Shown in pieces: positions 10,170 through 22,224 of a stretch of 64,000 bases of DNA. Source of the DNA: Phycomyces nitens. Lineage: Eukaryota > Mucoromycota > Mucoromycetes > Mucorales > Phycomycetaceae. A program made the translations under genes and the position numbers. Location: the NCBI GenBank assembly GCA_022702545.1, contig JAHRBC010000005.1, positions 3,534,001-3,598,000 on the forward strand, in the 5' to 3' direction. The number at the start of each line of letters is the position of its first letter. The stretch's first letter is position 1. The notes beneath the pieces were generated by a model. That model ran no database searches. It saw nothing but the letters and a program-made list of their open reading frames with translations, and was not told the origin of the DNA.

Positions 10170-13100
10170 TAAGCAGTAAGTATAATTATATATTAAATAT
10201 ATTTTATTAATTTAAAAAATTAATAGATATTTAATTGCTATGGGGGTGTATTATCCAAGAAACCACCCAATTTTTACTTGTTCTGGTGGAAGCCCCATGG
10301 GATATATCTTTGAAAGAGATAGGGGATTCAGCTACAGATGCAGTGGTACAAACATCCAAGGACAACAGTGCTGCAGAAGAGAGAGAAAAACAGAAAGAAT
10401 AAATTCTTTCTTTGCCAAGAGACATCTTCCTGTAAATCTGGTCCTAGAAGGCATGTTTTACTGGTTAAACAAGATCCCAAGAATGACAATCAGTAGCATG
10501 CTTGGGTGTTCTCCAGAAAGTACCAGAAATCTGATTTCTGGGATCCATCAGCTGATTCAAATGGATCTAATGAATGAAGACATTCAAATTGGTAAGTAAT
10601 ATAATTATTTATTTATATATGATCTATATACTAATATAAAAAATAAGTGGATTAGACAGCAATAGTAATCCTATCATTGTTGAAATTGATGAAAGCAAGT
10701 TTGGCAAGAGAAAATACTACAGAGGCCACCGTGTTGAAGGTGTTTGGGTTCTTGGAGGGATTGAGAGAACAGCAGACAGAAAGACATTTTTGGTGACAGT
10801 CCCCCAGAGAGATGCTGAAACTCTCCTTCAAATAATAAAGAAGTATGTCAGACCAGAAAGTATTATTTATACTGATTGCTGGGCTGCATATGGAGGACTG
10901 GAATCAGTGATTAACAGTAATTATACTCATAAAACTGTTAATCACAGTGTTGAGTATGTGACAAGTGATAGTGTACACACCAACACAATTGAAGATAAAC
11001 TTATAATATAATATTAATATATATTTAATAATTATTTTATAGATCTCTGGAATGGGATAAAAATGAACTGTTCTCCCAGATTGAAAACAAAGAAGATGAT
11101 GCCTTGGTTACTCATGGAATTCATTTGGAGAAGAAAGTATGAGGGTAAACTTTGGGAAGGTTTACTTAAAACCTTAAGAGAAGTTTCTTTTGGAAATATA
11201 AATTCAGCTGCCATATTTACAGATTTTGAATTTGTTTATGATAATAATGAAGAATATGCTGAAGATTAAAATAAAATATTTTTTAAAATATAAAAAATTA
11301 TATATAAATTATTAAAAAGACTTTACCATGAATTGAACATGGGCCATTTGTTTGATAAGTAAAAAATTTACAACTAGACTATACTTATAATTTAGTAATT
11401 TTTATTTTTTTTCATATATAACTAGCACAAAACATGGTTTGTTAATTTAACTTTTTATTATAATCTATAGATAGTTTTTCTGACAAAGTATTATATGCTT
11501 GTTATATATTGATATTGATCACAAAAAAATTTCAGAACGAATGATATAACGTTTATCAAAATAGGAGTAATATTCATAGAGAAAATATCAAAATAAAAAT
11601 AAATTATATTATTGGATATAAAATTAAAAACTAGTCACATTTGCATTAAAAACTTTATCTTGAATTTGAATATTCATTGATATAACTAACAAATCGGTAC
11701 TTAAATCTGGGTCCGAAAACCCCGGCAACCTTCATTCAACCGATGTTGATTTTGAACGTAAGGATTATTTATTGGAATAGCAATAGAAACTAAATAACTA
11801 CTATATTCTATATCTGGCTACCTTGTTCCATAAAGTCGGGTCCTCAGATGTACTTGGTGATCAGGAGAACTCGCCGTTTTTGGAAGCTGATCCTTTTGCC
11901 GATCATGGCGAAATTGGTGCTGACAATGAGGCTAATGCCGATGCCGATGCTGATGCCGATGCCGATGAGAATGAGATGGACGGTGGTGATGATGACGACG
12001 AGGGCGATTTGGAAGAGATCGAAGTTGAGGAGTTGGATGGTGAAGGTCAGTGTTAAATAGAGAAAAAGCCTAAAAAATTGGGTGTTAATATTTTCCATTT
12101 TAAAATAGATCCTTTTGCCTCCCCCCAAATGCCTGAAAACCCAGTGCACAGGTTCATCGCCATTTCTGTTGTCCTGTTTGCATCCCGTTATGTGGTTGAC
12201 AAGGGCGCCGTTGTCTTGATCGAGTTTGTCAACAAGCTCTTGACAATCTATGATCAAGATTTCCAACTGCCCACAAGCCTGCTTGGTCTGCAGCGCATGA
12301 CAGGATTTTCAGCCATGTCCCAAGGAATAAGGAAATCTGTTGTGTGCCAGGATTGTCACAAGGTGTACGAGGAAGCTGGGTCTGTTCCCCTTCGGTGCGA
12401 TTTCCAGAAGCCAGGAGCACGTTCCTCTTGCGATTCCCAGTTGATGAAGGTGTCATCATCAGGTGCTTTGGTAGCCAGACGCCAATACAACTACCATTCT
12501 GTCAAGCAGGCGTTGAGAGTGTTTTTCCTCCGCCCAGATTTCGAAGCAAGAATCCACCATTGGAACAAGGAGCTGAAGGTCGAAGACACGATGTGCGATG
12601 TGTATGACGGCGCCATGTGGAAGGAGCTCAAGGACTCGAATGGTGTTTCTTTCGTCCAAGACCCACATTCTCTCATGCTGACATTGAACGTTGACTGGTT
12701 CCAGCCGTTCGATGGGGTGACCTATTCCTGTGGTGCGATCTACTTGGCCGTCAACAATCTTCCTAGGGCTGAGCGATTCAAGGCAGAGAACATCATTCTT
12801 GTTGGACTTATGCCTGGGCCCAAGGAACCAAAATCTGACGAGATCAACCACTATCTCAAGCCGTTGGTGGACGATTTGGAAGAGCTGTATGTTGGTGTGA
12901 AGATGCGAACTGCCGAGTGTTCATCAGGTGTTACCGTCCGTGCTGCGTTGTTTATGGTGGCGTGCGACATTCCAGCTGCCAGAAAGACGAGTGGGTTTAC
13001 TTCCCACAACAGCACCCATGCATGCTTCAAGTGTAGTCGTGGTTTCTCTCGTTTGGACGGAACAAACAGCATTGACTTTCGTGGCTTCGACTCTGCACAG

Positions 13101-14805
13101 TGGTCCCTTCGCAGTGGTGTCGAAAATCGGTTGCATGCTGAGGTGTGGAAGAGTGCCAGTACGCCCTCAGAAAGGCATCAGCTGGAAATCGAAAATGGCG
13201 TTCGATGGTCCCAGTTGCATCGCCTTGGATACTTTGACGTTGTTCGCTGCACGATCATTGATCCCATGCACAATCTCTTCTTGGGTACGGCCAAGCGAAT
13301 GGTCGAGAGGTGGATTGACGATGGCCTGATCACAGACCGTGATCTTGCTGCCATGCAAAAGACTGCCGAGTCTATGGTTCTGCCGGCCGATTATGCTGTC
13401 CTCAAAGGCAAGATCGGAAAAGGCTTTTCCTACATGAAAGCAGACGAGTGGAAGTCCTGGGTCCTCGTATACTCTCCAGTCCTGTTGAAAGGTGTGCTCC
13501 CTCCTGACAACTTCAACAACTGGATCAGCTTCGTTGATGCCTGCCGCCTTTTGGTCAAGCCAGCAATCTCGTTTTCCGAGGCAACCGATGCCCACAATTT
13601 CCTGGAAACGTTCGGTCGAAGATGTCAGTCCCTATATCCTGCGAATCTTCTCACTTGTAACATGCACCTACACCTTCATCTTCATACCATTATTCATGAT
13701 TTTGGACCAGTGTACGGTTATTGGCTGTTTTCATTTGAGAGATACAATGGATTGTTAAAAAACATCAAGACCAACAGACGAGACGGCTTTGAGTCCACCT
13801 ACATGAAGAACTTTATTAATGATGCATACAAGGGCGATTATGTATCTTCTGTTCTTCAATGTCCCAGTCAAACCCCCTTCCGCCCCTTTATGTCCAAGCT
13901 TACCTCCTCCTCCTATGCCCCATCCTATGCCCCATCCCATGCCTCCTCCCATGCCTCCTCCCATGCCTCCTCCTATGCCCCCTCCTATGCCATGTCTCAA
14001 GGCCCTTTCTGGTTGAGAGCATTTATGCAAGCCTCTATGAATCCACTCTCTATCAAAGGCAACGAACCTCTCCCTCCTTCTGCGTTGCCACTCTCTATGA
14101 AACCGTATGAATCAATGAACAACCTTGAATATCCCTATCTCTTGGAACACTATAAGCTCGTATATGCAAAGCCAGATTTAGTGGATTACCGACATGCCTC
14201 ATCTTCGCCGTATTTTGTTGACAACCAAATATGCAAGATCGCGTCTATCGATCTCCTTGGCCAGTCATACAAAGGCAAGAAGGGTACTGTCGGTCATGGT
14301 TCTTATGTTCAAGCTCTGTTCTCTGGAAATGACGACGAAAATCCGACTGCGTACACAGGCGAGATTCAATATATGTTTGTCCATTCCCAGTCTATGCCCC
14401 CTATGTCTCATGGCCGACTAAATCGTCATCACAATAAGCAACATGTTTTCGTGTACGTTCGCTGGTTTGTCTTTGATTCCGAGCGTACAAGAGAACATGA
14501 AAGTGTTGACATTTGTAGGCCACAATTTTCTCCAGCCAACTACCACAGTATTGTGCCTGTACATCGCATTCTGTTAGAAGTAGCACTGGCTGAACATATG
14601 ACCCAAAATAATGTAAAGAAGATACTGGTTATCCCTTTACCTAAAAAAATATATGCTTAAGTTTTAATAAAATATGTCTTTACTCATTTTTAAACAAGAT
14701 TGCATGCCAGAATAAAATAAACAAGTATAGGATTTGAATGAGTCTTTAGGATTGAGTGCATGAGAGGAGCAAAGATGAGGTTTTTTTATTTTCTTTTAAA
14801 TTTTT

Positions 14806-16015
14806 TTAATTTCTAACGGCCCATTCAGGCGGGGGAGGGACCATTCCCTCCGGGACTGCTACTTCGTCGATGCGGCCAAACTTTCGACGAAGCATCTGAC
14901 AATGTCTTGTTCCCAAGCCAGCAAGCACATAGTCATCAACGAGTTCAAGGAAATGATTGAACTAAAATATTCATTAGTATTCTATAAAAATAATAAACAA
15001 TATTCTTTGCGAATTTATTTACCTCGTCGCTTCGCCAGCTTGGGCGCGCAGTGAGGATGCGACGCCCGAACGAAGCATCGCTCCCCTCATCGTCAGACTC
15101 ACCCTCAGACATTGCTGCCTTTTGGATGAGATTGCTGCAGTCCCGGTCCATTTCTTGGTCAATCGCCGCCTTGTTATTGGAGTATGCCTCCCGGCGGCAA
15201 GTGAGATGCTGATGAAATATATGATTGTCAATTGAGTTAATAGGAATCCTTTTCATAATAAAAATAATAACTCACGTCCGCCTGACGGCCATTTCTTCTT
15301 GAGCGAGCATTCGCTTCTGCTCGCTTCTCAAAAGACTTCTTCTCCTGAGTCCGCCTTCCATTGAAGTTGGTGTATATATACCGGCGGAGGTCAGGGTACC
15401 TCAACCCAGACTCGAGAAACCTTGGCTGGAGATAGGCCATTATCTCGAGTACCAACTCTTTGTTGGGACTCTCGTTAAAGGCCACGTCCGTTCTCCAGCT
15501 AGGCTTTCGGTTGTTAGCCTCAACCAAGTCTGGGTTGTTGGACCTGAAGTTTTGGGTCTTCAGGTAGCGTCTGATGAAGCCCTAATATATTTTTAGAAGG
15601 TATTAGACTAGCAATATATTTCAATAGTATATACTCACATACGCGCGGTTGGTTTCCTGCATTTGAAGAGCTTCAAACGCAGCAAGTGCAACCACAGTGG
15701 GGGAGAGAGGAGCAGCAGCAACGGGAGCAGCAACAATGAGGGCAGCAACAATGGGGGCAGCAGCAACGGAAGCAGCAGCAACGGGGCAGAAGAAGTTGCC
15801 CCAGGGACATTTCCAAAACCATCCAAGATGGCAATGGTACTGGCACCATCTTGGATGATAACACCAAGCCTGGTGTCCATGGTGGCTAGCCTGGTGCCAA
15901 CAGAACGCACCTCTCCAGTCACATTGGACAAACCAGCCTCCACACTGGTCAATCTGTCCATCAATTCCCTGAACTCATCGGTTGTTCGAGGAGCAATTGC
16001 ACGTCTGTTTGCCAT
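14806..16015 (-). pseudogene. Element B partner protein (gene 2), exon 1 frameshifted
   Basis: Exons are the complement of 14806..14961, 15023..15208, 15276..15581 and 15639..16015. Exons 2-4 (306, 186, 156 nt) are open and conserved: RSNNPDLVEANNRKPSWRTD, a basic tail, ARPSWRSDE and a proline-rich end PPPPEWAVRN. Exon 1 starts MANRRAIAPRTTDEF and has a heptad-like LTSVEAGLSNVTGEV stretch, but it is 377 nt long, one base off a whole number of codons. The N-terminal half and the Ala/Val-rich half lie in different frames around 15800, within a GCTGCT-type repeat prone to slippage. An assembly indel is possible. Confidence 0.7.
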
Positions 16016-17118
16016 AATCTACAAAATATCAAATAATAATTTTCAATTGTTAATTGTCTTTATTTCATGGGATCTCATATAAAATATGTAATGTCTTATA
16101 CATACAATTGATATTTGTTTTATTGAAAGGTTTTGGGAAGCAGAAGGGTGTGTTGTGTGTGAACAGGCCTTTGAGAATATAAAATACAGAGTATTTATAA
16201 AAAAAGAGTTTGATGAGTGGATCCAAACACTTCTTGTACACACTAATGAATGGCTCCATTTGTTTTTAGATTCTATCCATTACACCTATTCTGTCTCTGT
16301 TTCAAATTATATATCCTTGTATTCTTTTCTTTTTGCTCTTTTTTCCTTTCCCTCGTTTCCTATATCCGGGCCCATTTTTTCTTTCTTTTTACACCTCTTT
16401 ACACTAAAAAATCGGCGGCTTCTTTATAAACATGCGCTCATTCCAATACATCCTGCCTGCATTGCTCATCCAAACAATCTGTGGTCAGTTGAATGTGCCT
16501 TTAGCATCTCGCAAATTATCCTGACTCTCTTTTTTTATTTTATAGACCTCCTCAACTCACACAGCTTTATTATATGGTTCAATCATCAATATTGGGCTAA
16601 AAAATCTTTTTGTGTCAAACGATTTTCTATTCTAACGTTGCTTATTTTATTGTAGACCACACCACCAATCACCCCATCTACCTCTTCCTTCATGTACGAT
16701 TGTAATCATAATGGTAATATCTTTTTTGGTCTTTATATTTTTTATAATATTATTCTGATCCTCTCTTTTTATCTTATAGCCTTCCGCCACTCACACAGTC
16801 TATTATATTGGTATCGTCATCAGTGTCATGGTAAAGAAGAACCTTTTGGTGTCAAACTTTTTTTTTCTCTAACGTTGTTTATTCTACTTGGGTCACCCCC
16901 ATCACACCCTGTCCGTCTCTTCCATCATCTACAACTGGTTATCATAATGGTAATGCCATTTCTTGGTCTATACTTTTCTATAATATTATTGTTATTCTCT
17001 CTTTTTATTTTATAGACATATTCCGTTCACACGCCTATTATATGGTATGGTCATCAGTGGCATGGTAAAAAATCGTGTCAAATAATTTTCCCCTTTAACG
17101 TTTCTTATTCTACTATAG

Positions 17119-17815
17119 ACCGCCGCCATCAATCACCCCATCTGGCTCCCCCATCATCCTCAACTGTTATCATAATGGTAATGCTGTCTCTTAGTCTTTC
17201 TACTTTCCATAACACTATTCTGATTCTCTCTTTTTATATTATAGATCTCCTCTACTCAAACGGTCTATTATATGGTATCGTCATTGATGGCTTGGTAAAA
17301 AATATTTTCGTGTCAAACTATTTTATCCTCTAACGCTTCTTATTCTACTATAGACCGCCGCCATCAATCACCCCATCTGGCTCCCCCATCATCCTCAACT
17401 GTTATCATAACAGTAATACTGTCTCTTAGTCTTTCTACTTTCCATAACACTATTCTGATTCTCTCTTTTTATCTTATAGACCTCCTCTACTCAAACGGTC
17501 TATTATATGGTATCGTCATTGGTGGCTTGGTAAAAAATATTTTCGTGTCAAACTATTTTATCCTCTAACGTTTCTTATTCTACTATAGACCGCCGCCATC
17601 AATCACCTCATCTGGCTTCCCCATCATCCTCAACTGTTATCATAATGGTAATGCTGTCTCTTAGTCTTTATACTTTCCATAACACTATTCTGATTCTCTC
17701 TTTTTATCTTATAGACCTCCTCTACTCAAACGGTCTATTATATGGTATCGTCATTGGTGGCTTGGTAAAAACTCTTCGTGTCAAACTATTTTCTCCTTTA
17801 ACGTTTCTTATTCTA
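17119..17815 (+). repeat. 235-bp tandem repeats, each carrying two exons and two introns
   Basis: Three near-identical copies begin at 17119, 17354 and 17589, spaced exactly 235 bp; the third is cut at 17815 by element X. More diverged units precede them from about 16546. Each unit holds one exon of each type plus both introns, so the duplication is of an exon-intron module. Confidence 0.85.
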
Positions 17816-18038
17816 CACACCCAGGGAGTTTCGTTACCTTTTATAGTAAAAATTCCTCTCCCAGCCAATTAGATAACTCAAAATGGTGGAAATTCAATTT
17901 TTTTTTGAAAAATCTGCGTTTCAAACACAAGAATCGATTGAAGCCACGACAGAATTTTTTTTCATCCAATAAAATAACATCGGAACTTCGGTTGCAAAAA
18001 TGAGTTACCATAAAGGCAAAATGGAATTTATTTTATTT

Positions 18039-21013
18039 TTATAAGTTGTTTTTGTGTGACAATGCCCACCAGAAGGTGCCAAACTTGCTGGTGTTGATTA
18101 AATTAAAGTGATCAGATCTTCTTGAAATGTCAAGCATTTCTATGAACTGACAATCTGTTTCTCTAATAATTGATTTTGTCTCCAGCAGTTTTTCGGCGTA
18201 CAGATTTCCACCGCGATCTTTTCTGCAAGTGTGATAGACACTAAGGCTTGCATCTTCATCACTGGATGGGCGAAATCTGGTGACTTGGCCTTGATCACAC
18301 CATAGAGCGTATTCAATGATGGTGTAAACACCATTTGTACTGTCAAACTTGGCAACCTCTCCAATAAGCAGGTTGTTGCTGCTGTTTTTAAAGATGCCAG
18401 CGGATCCAACCTTCATCGTTTTCTCATTGTCATCATTGTCAGCAAAGTCTCTTATTGTCGAGCCAAAGGAAGCAGAACTTTCAAGAACTTTGTGAGAAGC
18501 TTTGACAGGATTGACAATGTCCGCCACCGACCAAGAACCACCACTCAGGATATGATAAGCCATCATTCTTTTTGCGAAAGCAACAGCAACATCTTTAGAA
18601 GGATTATGTCTATTCGTCCGGAAAAGACACTCTCTGATAAACTTATTGAATTGCTCACCCTTTTCTGTTTCGTAGAAAATTGGGGAGCCAAAACGATAAA
18701 TGTCATCGACAAGATGATGCATAATATGCATTTTGCTGGAATTATAGATGCTGTGACCTGATCTTGTTGGACGTTTCTGTTTGATGAAGGCATTGTGATA
18801 TAACACGGAAAGACGAAGATCATTGTATGTCGATGCAATTTGTTTCAGGTACAGATTTGAGTTGGACTTGATTCTACTGACATAGGAAAGCGAAGCCAAC
18901 TTGCCCAGGTTTTCAAAACATGCTTTTATCAGCATGATTCCTTCGTCAGGTCTAATCTCTCCAGAGTCAATCAATTGATTCAACAAAATTGGAATTTGCT
19001 GGACAAGAATTTTGTAGTCTCTGCCCAAGAAAGAACCGTGTAAGCGAAGAGAGGAACGAAGTCTTCTTGAGAAACCATTTGAAATATATCCATGGAGTCT
19101 TGATTCTAATATGCTTTTCTCGGCAGGTTTCAGATGATCTCCGAGTAGACATTTCACTAAAGCTTTGCCTACACCAAGCATAATTGTATGAAGAAGCTCA
19201 ATGGGGCAGTCCTTCATTGTATCAAAAGACTTTAGCTTCAGCAAAGCTTGGCCACCAACAAGTTTATAGCCTGCGTCAGCATCTACCAACAACGTCTTAT
19301 CTCCACCGGAAGCCACATACTGAGCATGCATTTGAGCAACAACATCTTCGGATCTTGGAGTACAATGATAGTCGCTACCATCTACTGTTCCCGGTGTCTT
19401 CAGCTCCCAAACACACTTGCGACAAGGCATCTTCGATATTGCACCACGACTTGAAGCAATTTCTGAATGGCGGGCATTATCAGCAGTGATAAACTGTAGT
19501 GGAGCAACAACGACGACACCCTCACCACTAGGCAAAAGCATTTCGACTCCTTTTTCCAACAAAACAAGATCATCAACAATTGCAGGGAGCATCTGCATTG
19601 CGGACAGCAAATGATCAGTACATATGAATGCAGTGTTTTGAAGGGCATGCCTTTCGGAAAGAGGTAAGGCAGCAGGAACCATAATCCAACTATCAAACTT
19701 GTTGTGCTTTTTTGTTCGGTTTCCACTCATATCATCAGTAAAGAAATTCAAAGGAATTACTTTCACGGGCATGAATTGACGAGCGGGAGACAGAGAAGGA
19801 CGTTTGAGCGGGTTTGGTTTGGTGATTTTACTCATAATGGTGGTAGATATGGCATGAAGATCAGGATTACCAAGAACATTACTTTCAAAGTTCAAGGACA
19901 ATGTTTCAGGACAATTGCAAGCAATGTTTGAAATTTTCCTAGTTTCGACAGAAGTTTTCTCAGGCATATTGTGGAGGTAGAGCTTATTATCGACAGTGAC
20001 AACTTGATAACCCTCAGCCATAACAGTTGAATGATTCAGTGTATAGAATCTGTCCACAATCATTTGCATCCGACCAGCCTCGACAAGATCACCGACCCAG
20101 ATATCTTTCACCGTACTATTCATCTGAATAGACACCATTGGATGCTGAAACAAGCTTTCAGTTTTCCATTTCTGCGACTGGTAGTTATCCACAAGCTCGC
20201 CTTCAGTATGATCAGGAAGTTTTGCCAAATGATCAGTGACTGAAGGGTTCGCAACCAACAACTTCAGCACCTCGGAAGGAGGATTCATATGAAAAGTCAA
20301 GGTTTGTTCAACTTCTTGACCATTGACAGTTTTTTGAACCTTAACCTTGTGCTCTGTCTGTTTCAACAAGGGAATCTGGTTCTTCGTTCTTCTCTTATCA
20401 TCAAAGTTGAAGATCAAATCAGCTGCAGGTACTTTTGCTTCAGGATAATCGACCTTGGCTTTCGTAACATCGCTGAGGAGCTTTATGATGTCTTTCATCA
20501 AACTTTGCGAGATGTCTCCTCCAGATCGATAGTAGAATTGATACACCAATTGGTGTATCTTGTCTCTGAAAGGAAAAACTCTCCATTGGCAACAATTGGT
20601 GTTTGATCCTCAATCTCATCGGCTACTGCTTCAGGTTCATTACCAACATATTCCGTGAATGTAACGTTTTCGTCCAAAAGTTCGTCTTCATCCTCTTCCT
20701 CATCCATGGGATTGTGATATTCGGCCTCGTCGTTTTCATGGAACACCATGTCACTGAGATCGACAGGAACAGGGCCAACTGAGGCAGAGGAGGAGATATC
20801 TACCGATGGTTGTTCATTATTGAAAAAGTTGTCGTTTGGTGTCATGAGTGTTCTGAACTTCAGGGTGGAGGACTGGCCAGTCTCTGTAGATCTATGGGTT
20901 GTTTTCTTATGACGTCCAAGATCACTTGGGTACCGGAAGCGCTTGCCACAATTGTTCAATTCACAAACGTGCTTTTTAGCAACGTCTTCGGTCTGGTTAA
21001 ATTGGCTGTTCAT
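18039..21013 (-). pseudogene. Element X transposase with N-terminal C2H2 finger, one frameshift
   Basis: The N-terminal part (from ATG at 21013) has a C2H2 finger, CELNNCGKRF...HKKTTH, then a very acidic stretch. Near 20590 the frame changes: the next frame reads WRVFPFRDKIHQLVYQ and runs open to 18039, about 850 residues. The body shows FFTDDMSGNRTKKHNKFDSW, a CRKCVW cysteine pair, ELLHTIMLGVGKALVK and MHIMHHLVDDIYRFGSP, motifs seen in large fungal CACTA-like (possibly Plavaka-type) transposases. A single-base deletion or assembly error explains the frame change. Family placement is from memory of motifs, not from a search. Confidence 0.75.
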
Positions 21014-21185
21014 TGTTCAGGGAAGTAAATAAGGTACAAAACTGATTTGTCTTTGGACGATTTGTCAATTTAATTTATACCATAAATTTGAACCGCAGCA
21101 ATCTTTCCAGCAGGTTCTTTATTTATTTATTTTTTATTCATTTTTTTATTTCTTTTCTTTTCTTTCCGCTTCTTCAACATTTTTT

Positions 21186-21800
21186 ATGGTAAGTGATTTT
21201 CGTTTGACCCCTACTTTGTAACAAATTATATATAACAAAGCTTCTTTTTCTGTCTCTATTAAATAGACTACTCGAGCCTGCTTTATGTTGCTGTAAGATA
21301 TTCAAGTCTGCACTGTGTTCAACTAAAAACTAAATGAATGTCTTCTTTTATAATAGGCATTTCGTTTACAGTTTGAGATAGCAGTAGCTCATTCAATGTA
21401 CAAGGGCCATCTATTGCCCATCCTCTTTGTTTAAGGTGTGTATAAGACTCCTATATATCTAGCAACAAATATAATGACGCGTTTTTAAAGAGTTGCTGCG
21501 TAAAATATTATAAGATATAAAATTAAACACTATTCTTCATATATTTTTGTTGATTATTAACTTTCATACTTTTGTTAGATAGAATCAACTGTGAACAATA
21601 TGTATGGTAAGGTAGTGTGTACATTATCATCTATCTATTCGAGCTTTGTTTGCTAATTATCATTAGTTAGGTTTGTATATACTATCTTGTCTAGACATTC
21701 TATCAAATAATGGATACCGCTCTCCTGCCTTTTGGGTCAGACTTATTTGATTCTGCACTCATTCATATCATCTTGAAAGAGCATCAAGCAACTGACAAGG
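21186..21800 (+). other. Divergent mini-exons upstream of the X transposase
   Basis: Opposite the transposase start, short segments with consensus splice borders are seen: donor GTAAGT at 21189, exon 21267-21292, exon from 21357, and an exon around 21709-21800 with an open frame starting MDTALLPFGSDLFDSALIH and ending at a GTAGG donor. No confident complete reading frame was assembled. It parallels gene 3 of the other elements, but homology is not evident. Confidence 0.35.
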
Positions 21801-21861
21801 TAGGAATGCCCTCATTGCATCATTTTATGAAAGAAACCCCTGGCCCAAAGCTATGAGAATT

Positions 21862-22224
21862 TTATCCAATAAAAATCATTTGTAAACCTATAAATCTATC
21901 CAATGAATGCTGTCTATAATTCGTACTATCAATAATTTTTGCATTTTGATTTGCAATTTTGATTTTTTTGGAAAAAATATCTCTCCCGATAATTACTATA
22001 TTAAGAATAATCAAAAAATACGAGTTTTGAAAACCCGAAAATAATCCTTGTTGGTGAAATTCTATCCAATGAGAACTGTTATAAACTGTATTATTAATGC
22101 TTTATTTCTGTATTGTTATTGGCTGTTGGGATTAAATAGGTGCAAAAAACTCTCCCGAAAATTACTATATATGGATGTCCAAAAAGAAATGAGCTTTTAA
22201 AACCCAAAATACTCCTTGGGTGTG
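21862..22224. repeat. Tandem duplication near the right end of X
   Basis: Two diverged copies of about 160-200 bp, each containing TATCCAATGA, CTCTCCCGA(T/A)AATTACTATA, an AAAACCC block and a CTCCTTG/ATCCTTG block. The second copy ends in the terminal inverted repeat. These are probably subterminal transposase-binding repeats. Confidence 0.45.

Larger units (their letters stand above)
3269..11268 (+). pseudogene. Merlin1 transposase, split by element A and with splice-site lesions
   Basis: Exon 1 (3269..3357 plus 10173..10175) begins MTITTQDFSFSS and is cut by element A next to its donor site. Exon 2 (10227..10591) carries a CxxG/CCRRER zinc-binding-like region. The catalytic exon (about 10649-10998) shows VEIDESKFG, YTDCWAAYGG and NTIE, the three acidic positions of the Merlin/IS1016 DDE domain. 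The last exon (11043..11268) is full length, ending EEYAED. Compared with copy 2, the intron 2 acceptor is changed from TAG to TAA and the intron 3 donor from GT to AT, so normal splicing is probably lost even without element A. Confidence 0.8.
2675..11741 (+). mobile_element. Merlin-type DNA transposon, copy 1 (contains element A)
   Basis: Boundaries come from comparison with copy 2 and from a perfect 8-bp TSD, GATGTTGA, at 2667-2674 and 11742-11749. The left end reads GGATCTCTAAAGGTTGATGG; the reverse complement of the right end reads GGTTGAATGAAGGTTGCCGG, and both continue GGGGTTTT. Without element A the transposon is about 2.25 kb. An 8-bp TSD and GG-starting TIRs agree with the Merlin/IS1016 superfamily. 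It was inserted into exon 2 of the element B transposase. Confidence 0.85.
2440..14660 (+). pseudogene. Element B transposase (Tnp2/CACTA-like), split in exon 2 by Merlin1
   Basis: Exons: 2440..2587 (148 nt), exon 2 in two parts (2641..2674 and 11750..11757), 11836..12045 and 12109..14660. The start MSSTSDVYNEKCFCPRC matches the other copies. Intron 1 uses a GC donor (GCAAGT). Merlin1 split exon 2, leaving GATGTTGA on both sides; apart from that the frame is open, about 983 residues. The catalytic exon shows LNVDWFQPFDG, VACDIPAARK, DPMHNLFLGTAKRM and GYWLFSFERYNGLLKN, so the DDE-type residues look intact. The exon 3 acceptor is uncertain (11836 or 11848, both in phase). A 12-nt tandem repeat (about 13909-13995) codes a SYAPSHAS-type stretch. 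Not expressible as a single gene now unless Merlin1 excises. Confidence 0.85.
17816..22224 (-). mobile_element. Element X, second CACTA-like family with CACACCC ends
   Basis: Termini CACACCCAGGGAGT (17816) and, on the reverse complement, CACACCCAAGGAGT (22224), flanked by TA at 17814-17815 and 22225-22226. The empty site is visible in neighbouring tandem units (TTATTCTACTATAGACC). Length is 4409 bp. It sits inside an intron of the element B mini-exon unit, just before the 3' splice site. It encodes one large zinc-finger transposase on the minus strand and has a divergent mini-exon stretch. Confidence 0.85.

Noticed and set aside
16155..16655. 166-codon ORF reading across the mini-exon region
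   Set aside because: It runs through clear introns with branch sites and acceptors; the openness reflects pyrimidine-rich sequence.
16546..17815. Regularly spaced repeats that might suggest a CRISPR array
   Set aside because: Units are 235 bp with splice signals and no short direct repeat/unique spacer pattern; the genome is eukaryotic.
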